Below are positions 8,521 to 16,130 of a DNA stretch of 64,000 bases, one piece after another. The stretch spans positions 62,001-126,000 of the forward strand of contig JAEWQV010000002.1 in assembly GCA_023399055.1 (NCBI GenBank). The letters run 5' to 3'. Made by a program: the position numbers and the translations under genes. Numbering within the stretch: the stretch's first letter is position 1; each line of letters opens with the position of its first letter. The notes below the pieces were generated by a model. The model was not told the DNA's origin, made no database searches, and saw nothing but the letters and a program-made list of their open reading frames with translations. This DNA is from Bacillota bacterium (lineage in GTDB: Bacteria > Bacillota > Clostridia > Lachnospirales > Lachnospiraceae).

Positions 8521-9699
8521 ATGAAATATAATTGTCTAAATCCAATCGCAGATGTTGGGTTAAATATCTTTTCGGAACAATATGAAAAAGTGGAGAATTT
8601 GAGTGCTGCAGATGTTGTGCTGGTTCGTAGTGCTGCAATGCATGACATGAAATTTGATGATAATTTGAAGGCGATTGCAAGAGCAGGAGCCGGTGTTAAT
8701 AACATACCGTTGGTGGATTGTGCAGAAAAAGGTATTGTTGTATTTAATACACCTGGTGCAAACGCAAATGGCGTGAAGGAATTGGTTATCGCAGGTCTTA
8801 TGCTGGCTTCCAGAGATATAATTGGAGGCGTTAACTGGGTTCAAACAGTCAAGGAGGATTCTTCCGTTGCTAAACTGGTTGAAAAAGAAAAAGGCAAGTT
8901 TGCAGGTAAAGAAATACAAGGGAAGAAACTTGGTGTGATTGGCCTTGGAGCAATAGGTGTCTTGGTAGCTAATGCAGCAAACCGCTTGGGAATGGAGGTA
9001 TATGGCTATGATCCCTTTATCTCTGTAGACAGCGCGTGGAATTTATCCCGTGATATCGTTCACGTAAAGACCAGAGAAGAAATCTATAGAGAATGTGATT
9101 ATATTACCGTACATACACCTTTAATCGCAGATGCTGATTCCAGCGTTAATACCAAGGAGATGATTAACACGGACAGTATTTCTAAGATGAAGGATGGCGT
9201 TGTTATCCTTAATTTTGCGAGAGACCTTCTGGTAAATGACACTGATATTGAAATAGCGTTAAAATCCGGTAAGGTTGCAAAATATATTACTGATTTCCCT
9301 AATGAAAAGACTGCTAAAATGGAAGGTGTAATTGCGATTCCTCATTTGGGTGCATCCACAGAAGAATCCGAAGATAATTGTGCCGTTATGGCTGTAAAAC
9401 AACTTCGTGAATATATGGAATATGGAACAATTAGAAATTCTGTGAATTACCCAAATTGCGATGCGGGGGTTTGCACATCAGCAGGTAGGATTGCAATTCT
9501 TCATAGAAATATTCCAAACATGCTTACTCAGTTTACTGGTGCATTTTCCTCTATGAATGTTAACATTGCAGACATGGTGAATAAGAGCCGTGGGGATTAC
9601 GCATATACGGTGTTAGATGTTGAAACTACGATTAATGATGAGGTGGCTGTGAAGCTTTCTGCTATTGATGGTGTACTTAAGGTAAGAATTGTTAAGTAG
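8521..9699 (+). CDS. serA: D-3-phosphoglycerate dehydrogenase with ACT domain
   Basis: This 392-residue NAD-dependent dehydrogenase catalyses the first committed step from glycolysis to serine. The Rossmann motif GLGAIGVLVANAAN lies near residue 142. The substrate and catalytic segments include ARAGAGVNNIP near residue 58 and an IPHLGAST motif near 278. The last roughly 70 residues form an ACT domain, expected to sense serine. It is shorter than E. coli SerA but normal for the clostridial type. AAGGAG precedes the ATG, and it follows serC closely. Confidence 0.94.
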   Translation: MKYNCLNPIADVGLNIFSEQYEKVENLSAADVVLVRSAAMHDMKFDDNLKAIARAGAGVNNIPLVDCAEKGIVVFNTPGANANGVKELVIAGLMLASRDIIGGVNWVQTVKEDSSVAKLVEKEKGKFAGKEIQGKKLGVIGLGAIGVLVANAANRLGMEVYGYDPFISVDSAWNLSRDIVHVKTREEIYRECDYITVHTPLIADADSSVNTKEMINTDSISKMKDGVVILNFARDLLVNDTDIEIALKSGKVAKYITDFPNEKTAKMEGVIAIPHLGASTEESEDNCAVMAVKQLREYMEYGTIRNSVNYPNCDAGVCTSAGRIAILHRNIPNMLTQFTGAFSSMNVNIADMVNKSRGDYAYTVLDVETTINDEVAVKLSAIDGVLKVRIVK

Positions 9700-9747
9700 T
9701 AGGGAACAGCAAATATGTAAAGTATAAAAAGGACATAGGAGGTTGCA

Positions 9748-10986
9748 ATGGCACTAATCAAACCATTTATCGGGTTTAGACCACATCAGGAAGTTGCTCA
9801 TAAGGTTGCAGCGTTACCGTATGATGTCTACAGCCGTATAGAGGCAAAGCAGGAGATATCTAGGGAACCATTATCCTTTTTACGTGTGGATCGTCCAGAA
9901 ACCAGCTTTGAGGATTCTGTAGATACCTATGATTCTAGAGTATATGTAAAAGCAAAAGAGCTCCTTATTAAGATGTTGCGTGACGGTATATTAATACAGG
10001 AACAAACAGAATGTTATTATGTGTATGAATTAATTATGGATGGAAGATCACAGAATGGTTTGGTGGCCTGTGCTTCCATTGATGATTATCTAAACAATCG
10101 GATTAAGAAGCATGAGAACACACGAGAAGATAAGGAAATTGATCGAATTAAACATGTGGATAGCTGTAATGCACAAACTGGGCCAATTTTTCTTGCCTAT
10201 CGTGCGCATCAGTTGATAAATGACATAGTAGATCAGGCAAAAAGAGAAAGCGCATTATATAGTTTTAAGGCTTTGGATGGGGTTATCCATAAGGTATGGA
10301 GCATTTCTAATCTGGAGCAAATTCTAGATATAAAGAAAGCATTTGCTGAGATAGATAGTATTTATATCGCAGATGGACATCATCGCGCAGCATCAGCGGT
10401 TAAAGTTGGCTTAAAGAGAAGACAGGAGAATCCGGAATACACAGGAGAAGAAGAATTTAATTATTTCTTGTCCGTACTGTTTCCACACGATCAGCTGATG
10501 ATTATGCCTTATAATCGAGTGGTTAAAGATTGGAATAGTTTGAGTAAAGACGAATTACTTGCAAGTATAAAGGAAAGTTTCCATGTAAATAAAATTGGTG
10601 AGACTCCATATGCCCCTAATAAGAAGGCAGACTTTGGTATGTATTTGGAGGGTGAGTGGTATGTACTTTCTGCAAAGGAGGAACTGCTTGAAATTACTGA
10701 TCCGGTAGCTTCTCTAGATGTCTCATTGCTGCAAGATTACCTCTTAAATCCTGTATTAGGAATTAAAGACCCTAGAGTAGATAATAGAATTGACTTTGTC
10801 GGGGGAATTCGAGGATTAAAGGAACTGGAGAAAAGGGTTAATCAGGATATGAAAATAGCATTTTCTATGTATCCAACTTCAATTGAAGAATTGTTTCAGG
10901 TATCGGATGCTGGTAAACTAATGCCTCCAAAGTCTACCTGGTTTGAGCCAAAACTAAGAAGTGGACTATTTGTTCATATGATATAA
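9748..10986 (+). CDS. DUF1015 family protein
   Basis: This 412-residue cytoplasmic protein contains the family hallmarks: an N-terminal IKPFIGFRPHQEVAHKVAALPYDV segment (spanning about residues 4-27) and the YIADGHHRAASA motif near residue 208. DUF1015 proteins are commonly encoded beside serC-serA in clostridia, but their reaction is not established; a link to serine metabolism is inferred from context. GGAGG precedes the ATG by five bases. Its last codons lie inside a 22-bp perfect inverted repeat, so the stop codon sits in the stem of a hairpin. Confidence 0.85.
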   Translation: MALIKPFIGFRPHQEVAHKVAALPYDVYSRIEAKQEISREPLSFLRVDRPETSFEDSVDTYDSRVYVKAKELLIKMLRDGILIQEQTECYYVYELIMDGRSQNGLVACASIDDYLNNRIKKHENTREDKEIDRIKHVDSCNAQTGPIFLAYRAHQLINDIVDQAKRESALYSFKALDGVIHKVWSISNLEQILDIKKAFAEIDSIYIADGHHRAASAVKVGLKRRQENPEYTGEEEFNYFLSVLFPHDQLMIMPYNRVVKDWNSLSKDELLASIKESFHVNKIGETPYAPNKKADFGMYLEGEWYVLSAKEELLEITDPVASLDVSLLQDYLLNPVLGIKDPRVDNRIDFVGGIRGLKELEKRVNQDMKIAFSMYPTSIEELFQVSDAGKLMPPKSTWFEPKLRSGLFVHMI

Positions 10987-11016
10987 TGTCGCTAGACATT
11001 ATATCATATGAACAAA
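10969..11016. repeat. Perfect 22-bp inverted repeat over a stop codon
   Basis: Arms 10969-10990 and 10995-11016 are exact reverse complements separated by the tetraloop GCTA. The left arm contains the last codons and TAA stop of the DUF1015 gene. No T-tract follows, so it may terminate poorly and instead protect the mRNA end, or mark a repeat insertion that rewrote the gene's 3' end. Confidence 0.8.
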
Positions 11017-11063
11017 GTGAGTGCACATCACTGGCACGAAGTGCCAATATCATGTGCTTTTTA

Positions 11064-11115
11064 CATGATATAATGAAAGCGGAATGAGGTATTGCAAGCT
11101 TGCTTGCAAATGCCG
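11064..11115. repeat. 52-bp direct repeat, copy 1
   Basis: Begins CATGATATAATGAAAGCGG, contains the palindrome GCAAGCTTGC and ends AATGCCG. It is identical to 11151-11202, with starts 87 bases apart. Noncoding in all frames. Confidence 0.85.
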
Positions 11116-11150
11116 ATTGGAGTAACAAGATCATGAACACGTTTTATGTT

Positions 11151-11202
11151 CATGATATAATGAAAGCGGAATGAGGTATTGCAAGCTTGCTTGCAAATGC
11201 CG
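11151..11202. repeat. 52-bp direct repeat, copy 2
   Basis: An exact second copy of 11064-11115. The 35 bases between the copies include a GAACA/TGTTC inverted repeat. Copy number elsewhere in the genome cannot be judged here. Confidence 0.85.
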
Positions 11203-11368
11203 TACGAAGATAGTATCTAGAACTTAAATAATAAGAATTGGCAGTTGAAAGCAAGCTTTCACGGCTAATTCTTTATTATTTTATCTTGTGATGAACAGTT
11301 TGAATTTGTTGAAAAATAGAAAAAATATAAACAATTGAGAGTAATATTATTAATTTATTATAAAACAA

Positions 11369-11397
11369 TTGGAATTTAACTAAAAATATGGTATGAT
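11369..11397 (+). promoter_or_regulatory. Rubrerythrin promoter candidate
   Basis: TTGGAA at 11369, a 17-base spacer and TATGAT at 11392 form a sigma-A type promoter about 70 bases before the rubrerythrin ATG. A partial PerR-like box (right half ATTATTATAA) overlaps just upstream, in keeping with oxidative-stress control. Confidence 0.55.
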
Positions 11398-11466
11398 GCA
11401 AAAAGAGACCTTAATATAGTACATCAGCAATTGAGGTCACTTTATGATATTGATAGGAGGATACAT

Positions 11467-12060
11467 ATGGCAAATTTAAGAGGAACGAAAACTTTGGAAA
11501 ACCTTATGAAGGCTTTCGCAGGTGAATCACAGGCAAGAACACGCTATACGTATTTTGCATCTGTTGCAGGCAAGGAAGGATATAAGCAGATACAAAATAT
11601 TTTTACTGAGACTGCTGAAAATGAGAAAGAACATGCAAAAGTATTTATGAAACTGGCACTTGAACATTTAGATGGAGAGAATCCTGCTCCAGTTGAAATC
11701 AATGCTACCTATCCATTTGCTTTTGGAGATACAATTGCTAATTTAAGAGCAGCAGCTGACGGCGAGAAAGAAGAGCATGAAATCGATTATCCAGAGTTTG
11801 CAAGAATTGCAAAAGAGGAAGGGTTCCCAGGAATCGCAGCGCGCTTTACAGCAATTGCTAAAGTTGAAAAGCACCATGAAGCCAGATATCGCAAGCTTTT
11901 AGAAAATATCGAGAATGGTACCGTATTTAAGAAAGATGGTAAAGTGTTCTGGAAATGTATCAACTGCGGTCATATTCATGAAGGTGACGCAGCTCCTGCA
12001 CTTTGTCCAGCTTGTCACCACCCAAGAGATTACTTCCAGTTATTGGATGATTGTTTCTAA
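11467..12060 (+). CDS. rbr: Rubrerythrin
   Basis: This 197-residue protein reduces hydrogen peroxide in the anaerobe's cytoplasm. The N-terminal ferritin-like domain (residues 1-145) carries diiron ligands in FAGESQARTRYTYFA, ETAENEKEHAKVF and the later KVEKHHEARY helix. The C-terminal rubredoxin-like domain has two CxxC pairs, CINCGH and CPACHH. The start at 11467 has AGGAGG seven bases upstream; an upstream extension is unlikely. It is monocistronic, flanked by a promoter and a terminator. Peroxide or oxygen induction through PerR is plausible from relatives and from the imperfect box upstream. Confidence 0.95.
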   Translation: MANLRGTKTLENLMKAFAGESQARTRYTYFASVAGKEGYKQIQNIFTETAENEKEHAKVFMKLALEHLDGENPAPVEINATYPFAFGDTIANLRAAADGEKEEHEIDYPEFARIAKEEGFPGIAARFTAIAKVEKHHEARYRKLLENIENGTVFKKDGKVFWKCINCGHIHEGDAAPALCPACHHPRDYFQLLDDCF

Positions 12061-12098
12061 GAAATAACGAACTGAATAATAGTTACCTTAATTAAATT

Positions 12099-12128
12099 AG
12101 ACCGGTGTAGATACTTCTATACCGGTCT
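12099..12128 (+). terminator. Terminator after rubrerythrin
   Basis: Arms AGACCGGT and ACCGGTCT extend inward to about 13 pairs with one wobble. A short T-rich tail (GTATTATT) follows. Confidence 0.65.
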
Positions 12129-12333
12129 GTATTATTGCGCTAAGGTATAAATAAACGCACCTGCTATATCAATGGCTATTTACAGCCACTTTATATGAAA
12201 GATTTATAAAATCTTTCACTCTTCTCTTTCTTAAAACTTAAAGCTATGGTAAAATTGAAGATAGATTAAGCTTCACGCAAATTTGCACCTGTGGACCTAT
12301 GTTAACAGGTAGAGAGAAAGGCATGGTTAGTAT

Positions 12334-12993
12334 ATGAGTAATCTTTTTAATATGGACAATCCTGTTTTCACATTTCTTGGAAAGGCTTGCGATGTCATTT
12401 TCCTAAGTGTTGTATACTTGTTACTTTGTATACCAATCGTAACGATTGGTCCGGCAACTACAGCGCTTTATTATGCAACAGTGAAGGTGCTAAGAAGAGA
12501 ACGGGGATATTTATTTCGAGAATTTTTTAAATCATTTAAATTAAATTTTAAACGTGCTTCCTTCATTGGACTAATTCTAGTTATTATGTATATAATTCTA
12601 GCGATTGATATTATGGCTACGTATTCCTCCTGGAATGGTGAGAAAACAATGAATTCAGTACTGTTTGGTATCTATATTGCGATTGCATTTATGCTATCTT
12701 TTGTTACAATATACATTTTCCCTGTGTTATCTCGATTTGAAATGAAGACGAAGCAACTAATAAAAACAGTTTTTTTAATATCCATTAAGCATTTACCTTT
12801 CACAATATTAATGCTAATAATTCAAGCGGCCATTATCATTGGTGTTATGTATCTACCTATTGTTATTTTTATTGCACCTGTTACTTCAGCTTTCATGACC
12901 TCAATATTTATGGAACGAATTTTGAAAAAATATATGCCACCAGCAGATGAATCAGAAGAGAATAGTGGTCTTGATCAGTGGTATCTGGAATAG
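12334..12993 (+). CDS. DUF624 (YesL-like) membrane protein
   Basis: This 219-residue protein has about five hydrophobic helices and the N-terminal DUF624 pattern (NPVFTFLGKACDVIFLSVVYL at residues 9-29, then PATTALYYATVKVLRRERGY). In Firmicutes YesL-type proteins are often encoded beside carbohydrate ABC importers and two-component systems, but their role is not known. Here it stands alone between rubrerythrin and glnN. The start ATG has a weak AAAGG-type site at moderate distance. The charged C-terminal tail ends in a short acidic stretch. Confidence 0.8.
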   Translation: MSNLFNMDNPVFTFLGKACDVIFLSVVYLLLCIPIVTIGPATTALYYATVKVLRRERGYLFREFFKSFKLNFKRASFIGLILVIMYIILAIDIMATYSSWNGEKTMNSVLFGIYIAIAFMLSFVTIYIFPVLSRFEMKTKQLIKTVFLISIKHLPFTILMLIIQAAIIIGVMYLPIVIFIAPVTSAFMTSIFMERILKKYMPPADESEENSGLDQWYLE

Positions 12994-13146
12994 ATTATAA
13001 TAAATTTGTATGAATAACTTATGAAAATTAAGCTGTTTCGGTTATTTTTCATAAATTATTAAAAAATACAAAAAAACACTTTTCTTTTCCAGCAAAACAT
13101 GGTATATAAGATATATAATTTTATATCTAAAACTATTATTGGAGCA

Positions 13147-13179
13147 AAGGTGTTCTCAATTATTTGAGGACACCTTTTT
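13147..13179 (+). terminator. Terminator-like hairpin 1 before glnN
   Basis: Arms 13147-13159 and 13164-13176 pair over 13 positions with one wobble and loop TTAT, followed by TTT. It could end the upstream transcript or form part of a glnN attenuator. Confidence 0.65.
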
Positions 13180-13280
13180 ACAATTAATAGGATAGTTCGT
13201 CCTATTAATGGCAAATGCTTCGCAAGAATGCACACTCGCGCGTGTTGAAATATGTCGGCTTTGCCGACCGCGCTCGGTGC

Positions 13281-13305
13281 AAGAGTTTCGCAAGCGAAAC
13301 TTTTT
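13281..13305 (+). terminator. Terminator-like hairpin 2 just before glnN
   Basis: The stem GTTTCG/CGAAAC with loop CAAG extends outward through AAGA/TTTT pairing and leads into TTTTT. Its place 26 bases before the start codon is suited to attenuation rather than to ending another gene. Confidence 0.6.
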
Positions 13306-13330
13306 CTTAAATCATGAGAGGAGATATTGT

Positions 13331-15439
13331 ATGTCTGAGAAATTAACTGAGCTTTTTGGAACGGATGTATTTAATGAGGCGACAATGGTTGAACGCCTAC
13401 CAAAGAAAACTTATGCAGCTCTTAAGAAGACGCTTGAGAATGGGGAGGATTTAGATCCTAGCGTTGCTGAAGTTGTTGCAAATGCCATGAAGGATTGGGC
13501 GATTGAGCGTGGTGCAACACATTATACTCACTGGTTCCAGCCAATGACCGGTATCACTGCTGAAAAGCATGATTCCTTTATTAATCCTACCTCTGACGGT
13601 AAGGTTATCATGGAGTTTTCCGGTAAAGAATTAATTAAAGGTGAACCAGATGCATCTTCTTTCCCATCCGGTGGTTTAAGAGCTACCTTTGAAGCTAGAG
13701 GATATACAGCTTGGGATTGTACTTCACCAGCATTCTTAAGAGAAGATGCTGCAGGTGTTACACTTTGTATTCCAACCGCTTTCTGTTCCTATACTGGAGA
13801 AGCTCTCGATATGAAAACTCCTCTTTTAAGATCTATGGAAGCAATTAGTACACAGGCTGTTCGTGTTCTTAAATTATTTGGACATAAGGAAGTTGTTAGA
13901 GTATCCACATCGGTTGGTCCTGAACAGGAATACTTCATTGTAGATAAAGCAAAGTACTTAAAGAGAGATGACCTTATCTTTACTGGAAGAACCTTATTCG
14001 GCGCTATGCCTCCTAAGGGTCAGGAATTAGAAGATCATTATTTCGGTAGCATTAAAGAAAAAATTGCATCTTATATGAAAGAGCTTAATATTGAGCTTTG
14101 GAAATTAGGTGTTACAGCTAAAACACAGCATAACGAAGTTGCTCCAGCACAGCATGAATTAGCACCAATCTATGCTACTGCTAACATTGCAACAGATCAT
14201 AATCAGTTAGTTATGGAAACCATGAAGAAAGTGGCATATCGTCATAATCTTACCTGTCTGCTTCATGAGAAGCCTTTTGCAGGTGTAAATGGATCCGGTA
14301 AGCATAACAACTGGTCCATGGTTACTAATACAGGCAAGAACTTATTAGATCCTGGTAAGACACCTCATGAGAATATTCAGTTCCTCTTATTCTTAACAGC
14401 TGTTATTAAAGCAGTAGATGTTCATGCAGATTTACTTCGTGTATCTGCAGCTAATCCTGGTAATGACCACAGATTAGGCGCAAATGAAGCACCTCCTGCA
14501 ATCATCTCTATCTTCCTTGGCGAACAGCTTCAGGATGTAATTTCACAGTTAATTGAAACTGGCGAAGCGAAGAATAGCAAAGATGGTGGAAACTTAAAGA
14601 TCGGTGTTCAGACACTTCCTACACTACCAAAGGATGCTACTGATAGAAATCGTACCTCACCATTTGCCTTCACTGGTAATAAATTTGAGTTCCGTATGGT
14701 TGCTTCTTCTGCATCTATCGCTATGCCTAACACAGTATTAAATACCATCACTGCTGATGTTCTTAGCGATTTTGCAGATCAGTTAGAAAAAGAAGAAAAC
14801 TTTGATCTTGCTGTTCATGATTTAATTAAGAGCACTTTAAGAGATCATCAGAGAATCGTATTTAATGGTAATGGCTATTCAGAGGAATGGGTAGCAGAGG
14901 CTGAAAGAAGAGGCCTTCCAAATATTAAATCCATGGTAGAAGCAATTCCTGCAATTGCTACAGAGAAATCTATTAAGTTATTTGAGAAGCATCATGTATT
15001 GTCTGCTATAGAATTACATTCACGTGAAGAAATATTATTCGAGTCCTATGCAAAGGCAATTAACATTGAAGCTAGAACTGCTATTTCTATGGTAAGTGTT
15101 AAGTATATTCCAGCAGTAATTAAATTTACTAAGAAACTTGCTGACTCTATCAATGCTGTAAAAGCAGCTGTAGCTGATGCTGATGTAAGTGTTCAGAGTT
15201 CCTTATTGGTAGAAGCATCTGCACTTCTTGCAGAAGCACAGAAGGCATTAAAGGCTCTACAGGCAGCTACAGTTAAGGCGAATGATTTTGCTGAAGCTTC
15301 TGAAGCAGCAGAATTCTTCCATTCAGACGTTGTTGCAGCTATGAATGCATTAAGAACGCCAATTGACGCCTTAGAGCTAATTGTTGATAAGGATTTATGG
15401 CCAGTGCCTACTTATGCTGATTTGTTATTTGAAGTATAA
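13331..15439 (+). CDS. glnN: Type III glutamine synthetase
   Basis: This 702-residue enzyme ligates ammonia to glutamate using ATP and is the length expected for GSIII, not the approximately 450-residue GlnA. Typical GSIII segments are visible: FPSGGLRATFEARGYTAWD near residue 110, GPEQEYF near 195, the NEVAPAQHELAPIY region near 270 and the ATP/glutamate region around NGSGKHNNWS near 315. The ATG at 13331 has GAGAGGAGA upstream; a longer frame reaching back to 13208 runs through the leader hairpins and is not credible. Control by the hairpin leader is possible. A 14-bp-stem terminator follows. Confidence 0.94.
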   Translation: MSEKLTELFGTDVFNEATMVERLPKKTYAALKKTLENGEDLDPSVAEVVANAMKDWAIERGATHYTHWFQPMTGITAEKHDSFINPTSDGKVIMEFSGKELIKGEPDASSFPSGGLRATFEARGYTAWDCTSPAFLREDAAGVTLCIPTAFCSYTGEALDMKTPLLRSMEAISTQAVRVLKLFGHKEVVRVSTSVGPEQEYFIVDKAKYLKRDDLIFTGRTLFGAMPPKGQELEDHYFGSIKEKIASYMKELNIELWKLGVTAKTQHNEVAPAQHELAPIYATANIATDHNQLVMETMKKVAYRHNLTCLLHEKPFAGVNGSGKHNNWSMVTNTGKNLLDPGKTPHENIQFLLFLTAVIKAVDVHADLLRVSAANPGNDHRLGANEAPPAIISIFLGEQLQDVISQLIETGEAKNSKDGGNLKIGVQTLPTLPKDATDRNRTSPFAFTGNKFEFRMVASSASIAMPNTVLNTITADVLSDFADQLEKEENFDLAVHDLIKSTLRDHQRIVFNGNGYSEEWVAEAERRGLPNIKSMVEAIPAIATEKSIKLFEKHHVLSAIELHSREEILFESYAKAINIEARTAISMVSVKYIPAVIKFTKKLADSINAVKAAVADADVSVQSSLLVEASALLAEAQKALKALQAATVKANDFAEASEAAEFFHSDVVAAMNALRTPIDALELIVDKDLWPVPTYADLLFEV

Positions 15440-15482
15440 AGTTTAATAATACCCTTACTCTATCTTTCATGATATAACTTGG

Positions 15483-15534
15483 TAAAGAGGACGAATGCAG
15501 AACTAATTATTTGGTTTTGTATTCGTCCTCTTTA
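15483..15534 (+). terminator. Terminator after glnN
   Basis: Perfect 14-bp arms TAAAGAGGACGAAT (15483-15496) and its complement (15521-15534), followed by a modest T-rich tail. Confidence 0.75.
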
Positions 15535-15576
15535 TTGCTTAAACCATGCTTAGTTTCTATAACAAATAAAATGCGC

Positions 15577-15605
15577 TTGACAATTCTATAACCATGATAT
15601 ATATT
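15577..15605 (+). promoter_or_regulatory. Promoter of the fatty-acid operon
   Basis: TTGACA at 15577, a 17-base spacer and TATATT at 15600. The -10 box is overlapped by the palindrome at 15601-15621, so a bound repressor would block polymerase. Confidence 0.75.
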
Positions 15606-15621
15606 TTGATTATCAAAATAT
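15601..15621. promoter_or_regulatory. FabT-type operator
   Basis: A perfect palindrome with 10-bp arms (ATATTTTGAT and its complement) around one central T. The core TTTGATTATCAAA matches the site known for the MarR-family repressor FabT in lactic bacteria. It lies on the -10 box and ahead of the marR gene, so autoregulation of the operon is expected. Confidence 0.75.
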
Positions 15622-15655
15622 TTGCAATACAAAGCAAATACTTAGGAGTGTTCAG

Positions 15656-16114
15656 ATGAATGAAAAGCTAATTATGATTAATAAGATGCTGGTGGAAGTC
15701 TATGACGATGTTAACCGTATTGAAGAATATTCAATTAAAACCGGAGAGTTTAGCAATCTATCCATCACGGAGATACACACAATTGATGCGGTTGGTTTAT
15801 ATGGTTCAAAGACTATGTCTGAGGTAGCGACTGAGCTTGAGATTACAATGGGAACCTTAACGATTGCAGTAGATAAGCTGATTAAGAAAGGATACTTAGA
15901 GCGCAGCAGAAGTGATGTTGACCGGCGAATTGTAAATATCAGCTTAACGAGAAGAGGAAAACTTGCTTATCGTATTCATGAAAAGTTCCATCTAGATATG
16001 GTGAAAGCTGTTTTGATGGATTTTAACCCACAGGAAGAGGAAATTCTTCTGACCGCCTTGGGCAAGTTGAATACACATTTAAAAGAAATCTATATGGGTT
16101 CGAAAAAGGAATAA
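15656..16114 (+). CDS. fabT: FabT-like MarR family transcriptional regulator
   Basis: This 152-residue winged-helix protein has the MarR core: a helix-turn-helix at about residues 50-75 (SKTMSEVATELEITMGTLTIAVDKL) and a wing with the conserved SDVDRRIVNISLTRRG. Its position as first gene of the fab-acc operon and the TTTGATTATCAAA palindrome over the promoter point to FabT, the repressor of fatty-acid synthesis that uses acyl-ACP as corepressor in streptococci. Function by homology and context is likely; ligand specificity is inferred. GGAG precedes the ATG, and fabH follows after 16 bases. Confidence 0.85.
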   Translation: MNEKLIMINKMLVEVYDDVNRIEEYSIKTGEFSNLSITEIHTIDAVGLYGSKTMSEVATELEITMGTLTIAVDKLIKKGYLERSRSDVDRRIVNISLTRRGKLAYRIHEKFHLDMVKAVLMDFNPQEEEILLTALGKLNTHLKEIYMGSKKE

Positions 16115-16130
16115 CAGGAGGACTCACATC

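Larger units (their letters stand above)
10987..11466. other. Hairpin- and repeat-rich intergenic region
   Basis: This stretch of about 480 bases has no supportable ORF. It contains half of the 22-bp inverted repeat, a GGCAC-GAA-GTGCC mini-hairpin (11033-11045), GCACAT/ATGTGC arms around it, two exact 52-base repeats, and then the rubrerythrin promoter. Just before that promoter, 11349-11363 matches the PerR box at 11 of 15 positions. Confidence 0.6.
12994..13330 (+). other. Structured leader region upstream of glnN
   Basis: This region of about 340 bases carries no gene. It contains in order: an imperfect TTATGAAAA/TTTTTCATAA inverted repeat (about 13018-13054), a strong terminator-like hairpin at 13147-13179, a 10-bp stem at 13183-13209, GTCGGC-TTT-GCCGAC at 13254-13268, and GTTTCG-CAAG-CGAAAC followed by TTTTT at 13285-13305. 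The last lies only 26 bases before the glnN start. I could not place a convincing promoter. The order suggests read-through control, which is inference. Confidence 0.55.

Noticed and set aside
11064..11202. CRISPR array
   Set aside because: Only two repeats with one 35-bp gap, no cas genes and a repeat longer than usual; reported as a plain repeat instead.
13183..13209. ANTAR-type hexaloop hairpin
   Set aside because: The loop is seven bases, or five if a G-U pair closes it, not the six-base loop with conserved A and G expected for ANTAR targets.
13208..13330. N-terminal extension of GlnN
   Set aside because: The added 41 residues would be encoded by the hairpin leader, lack a ribosome site and do not resemble GSIII.
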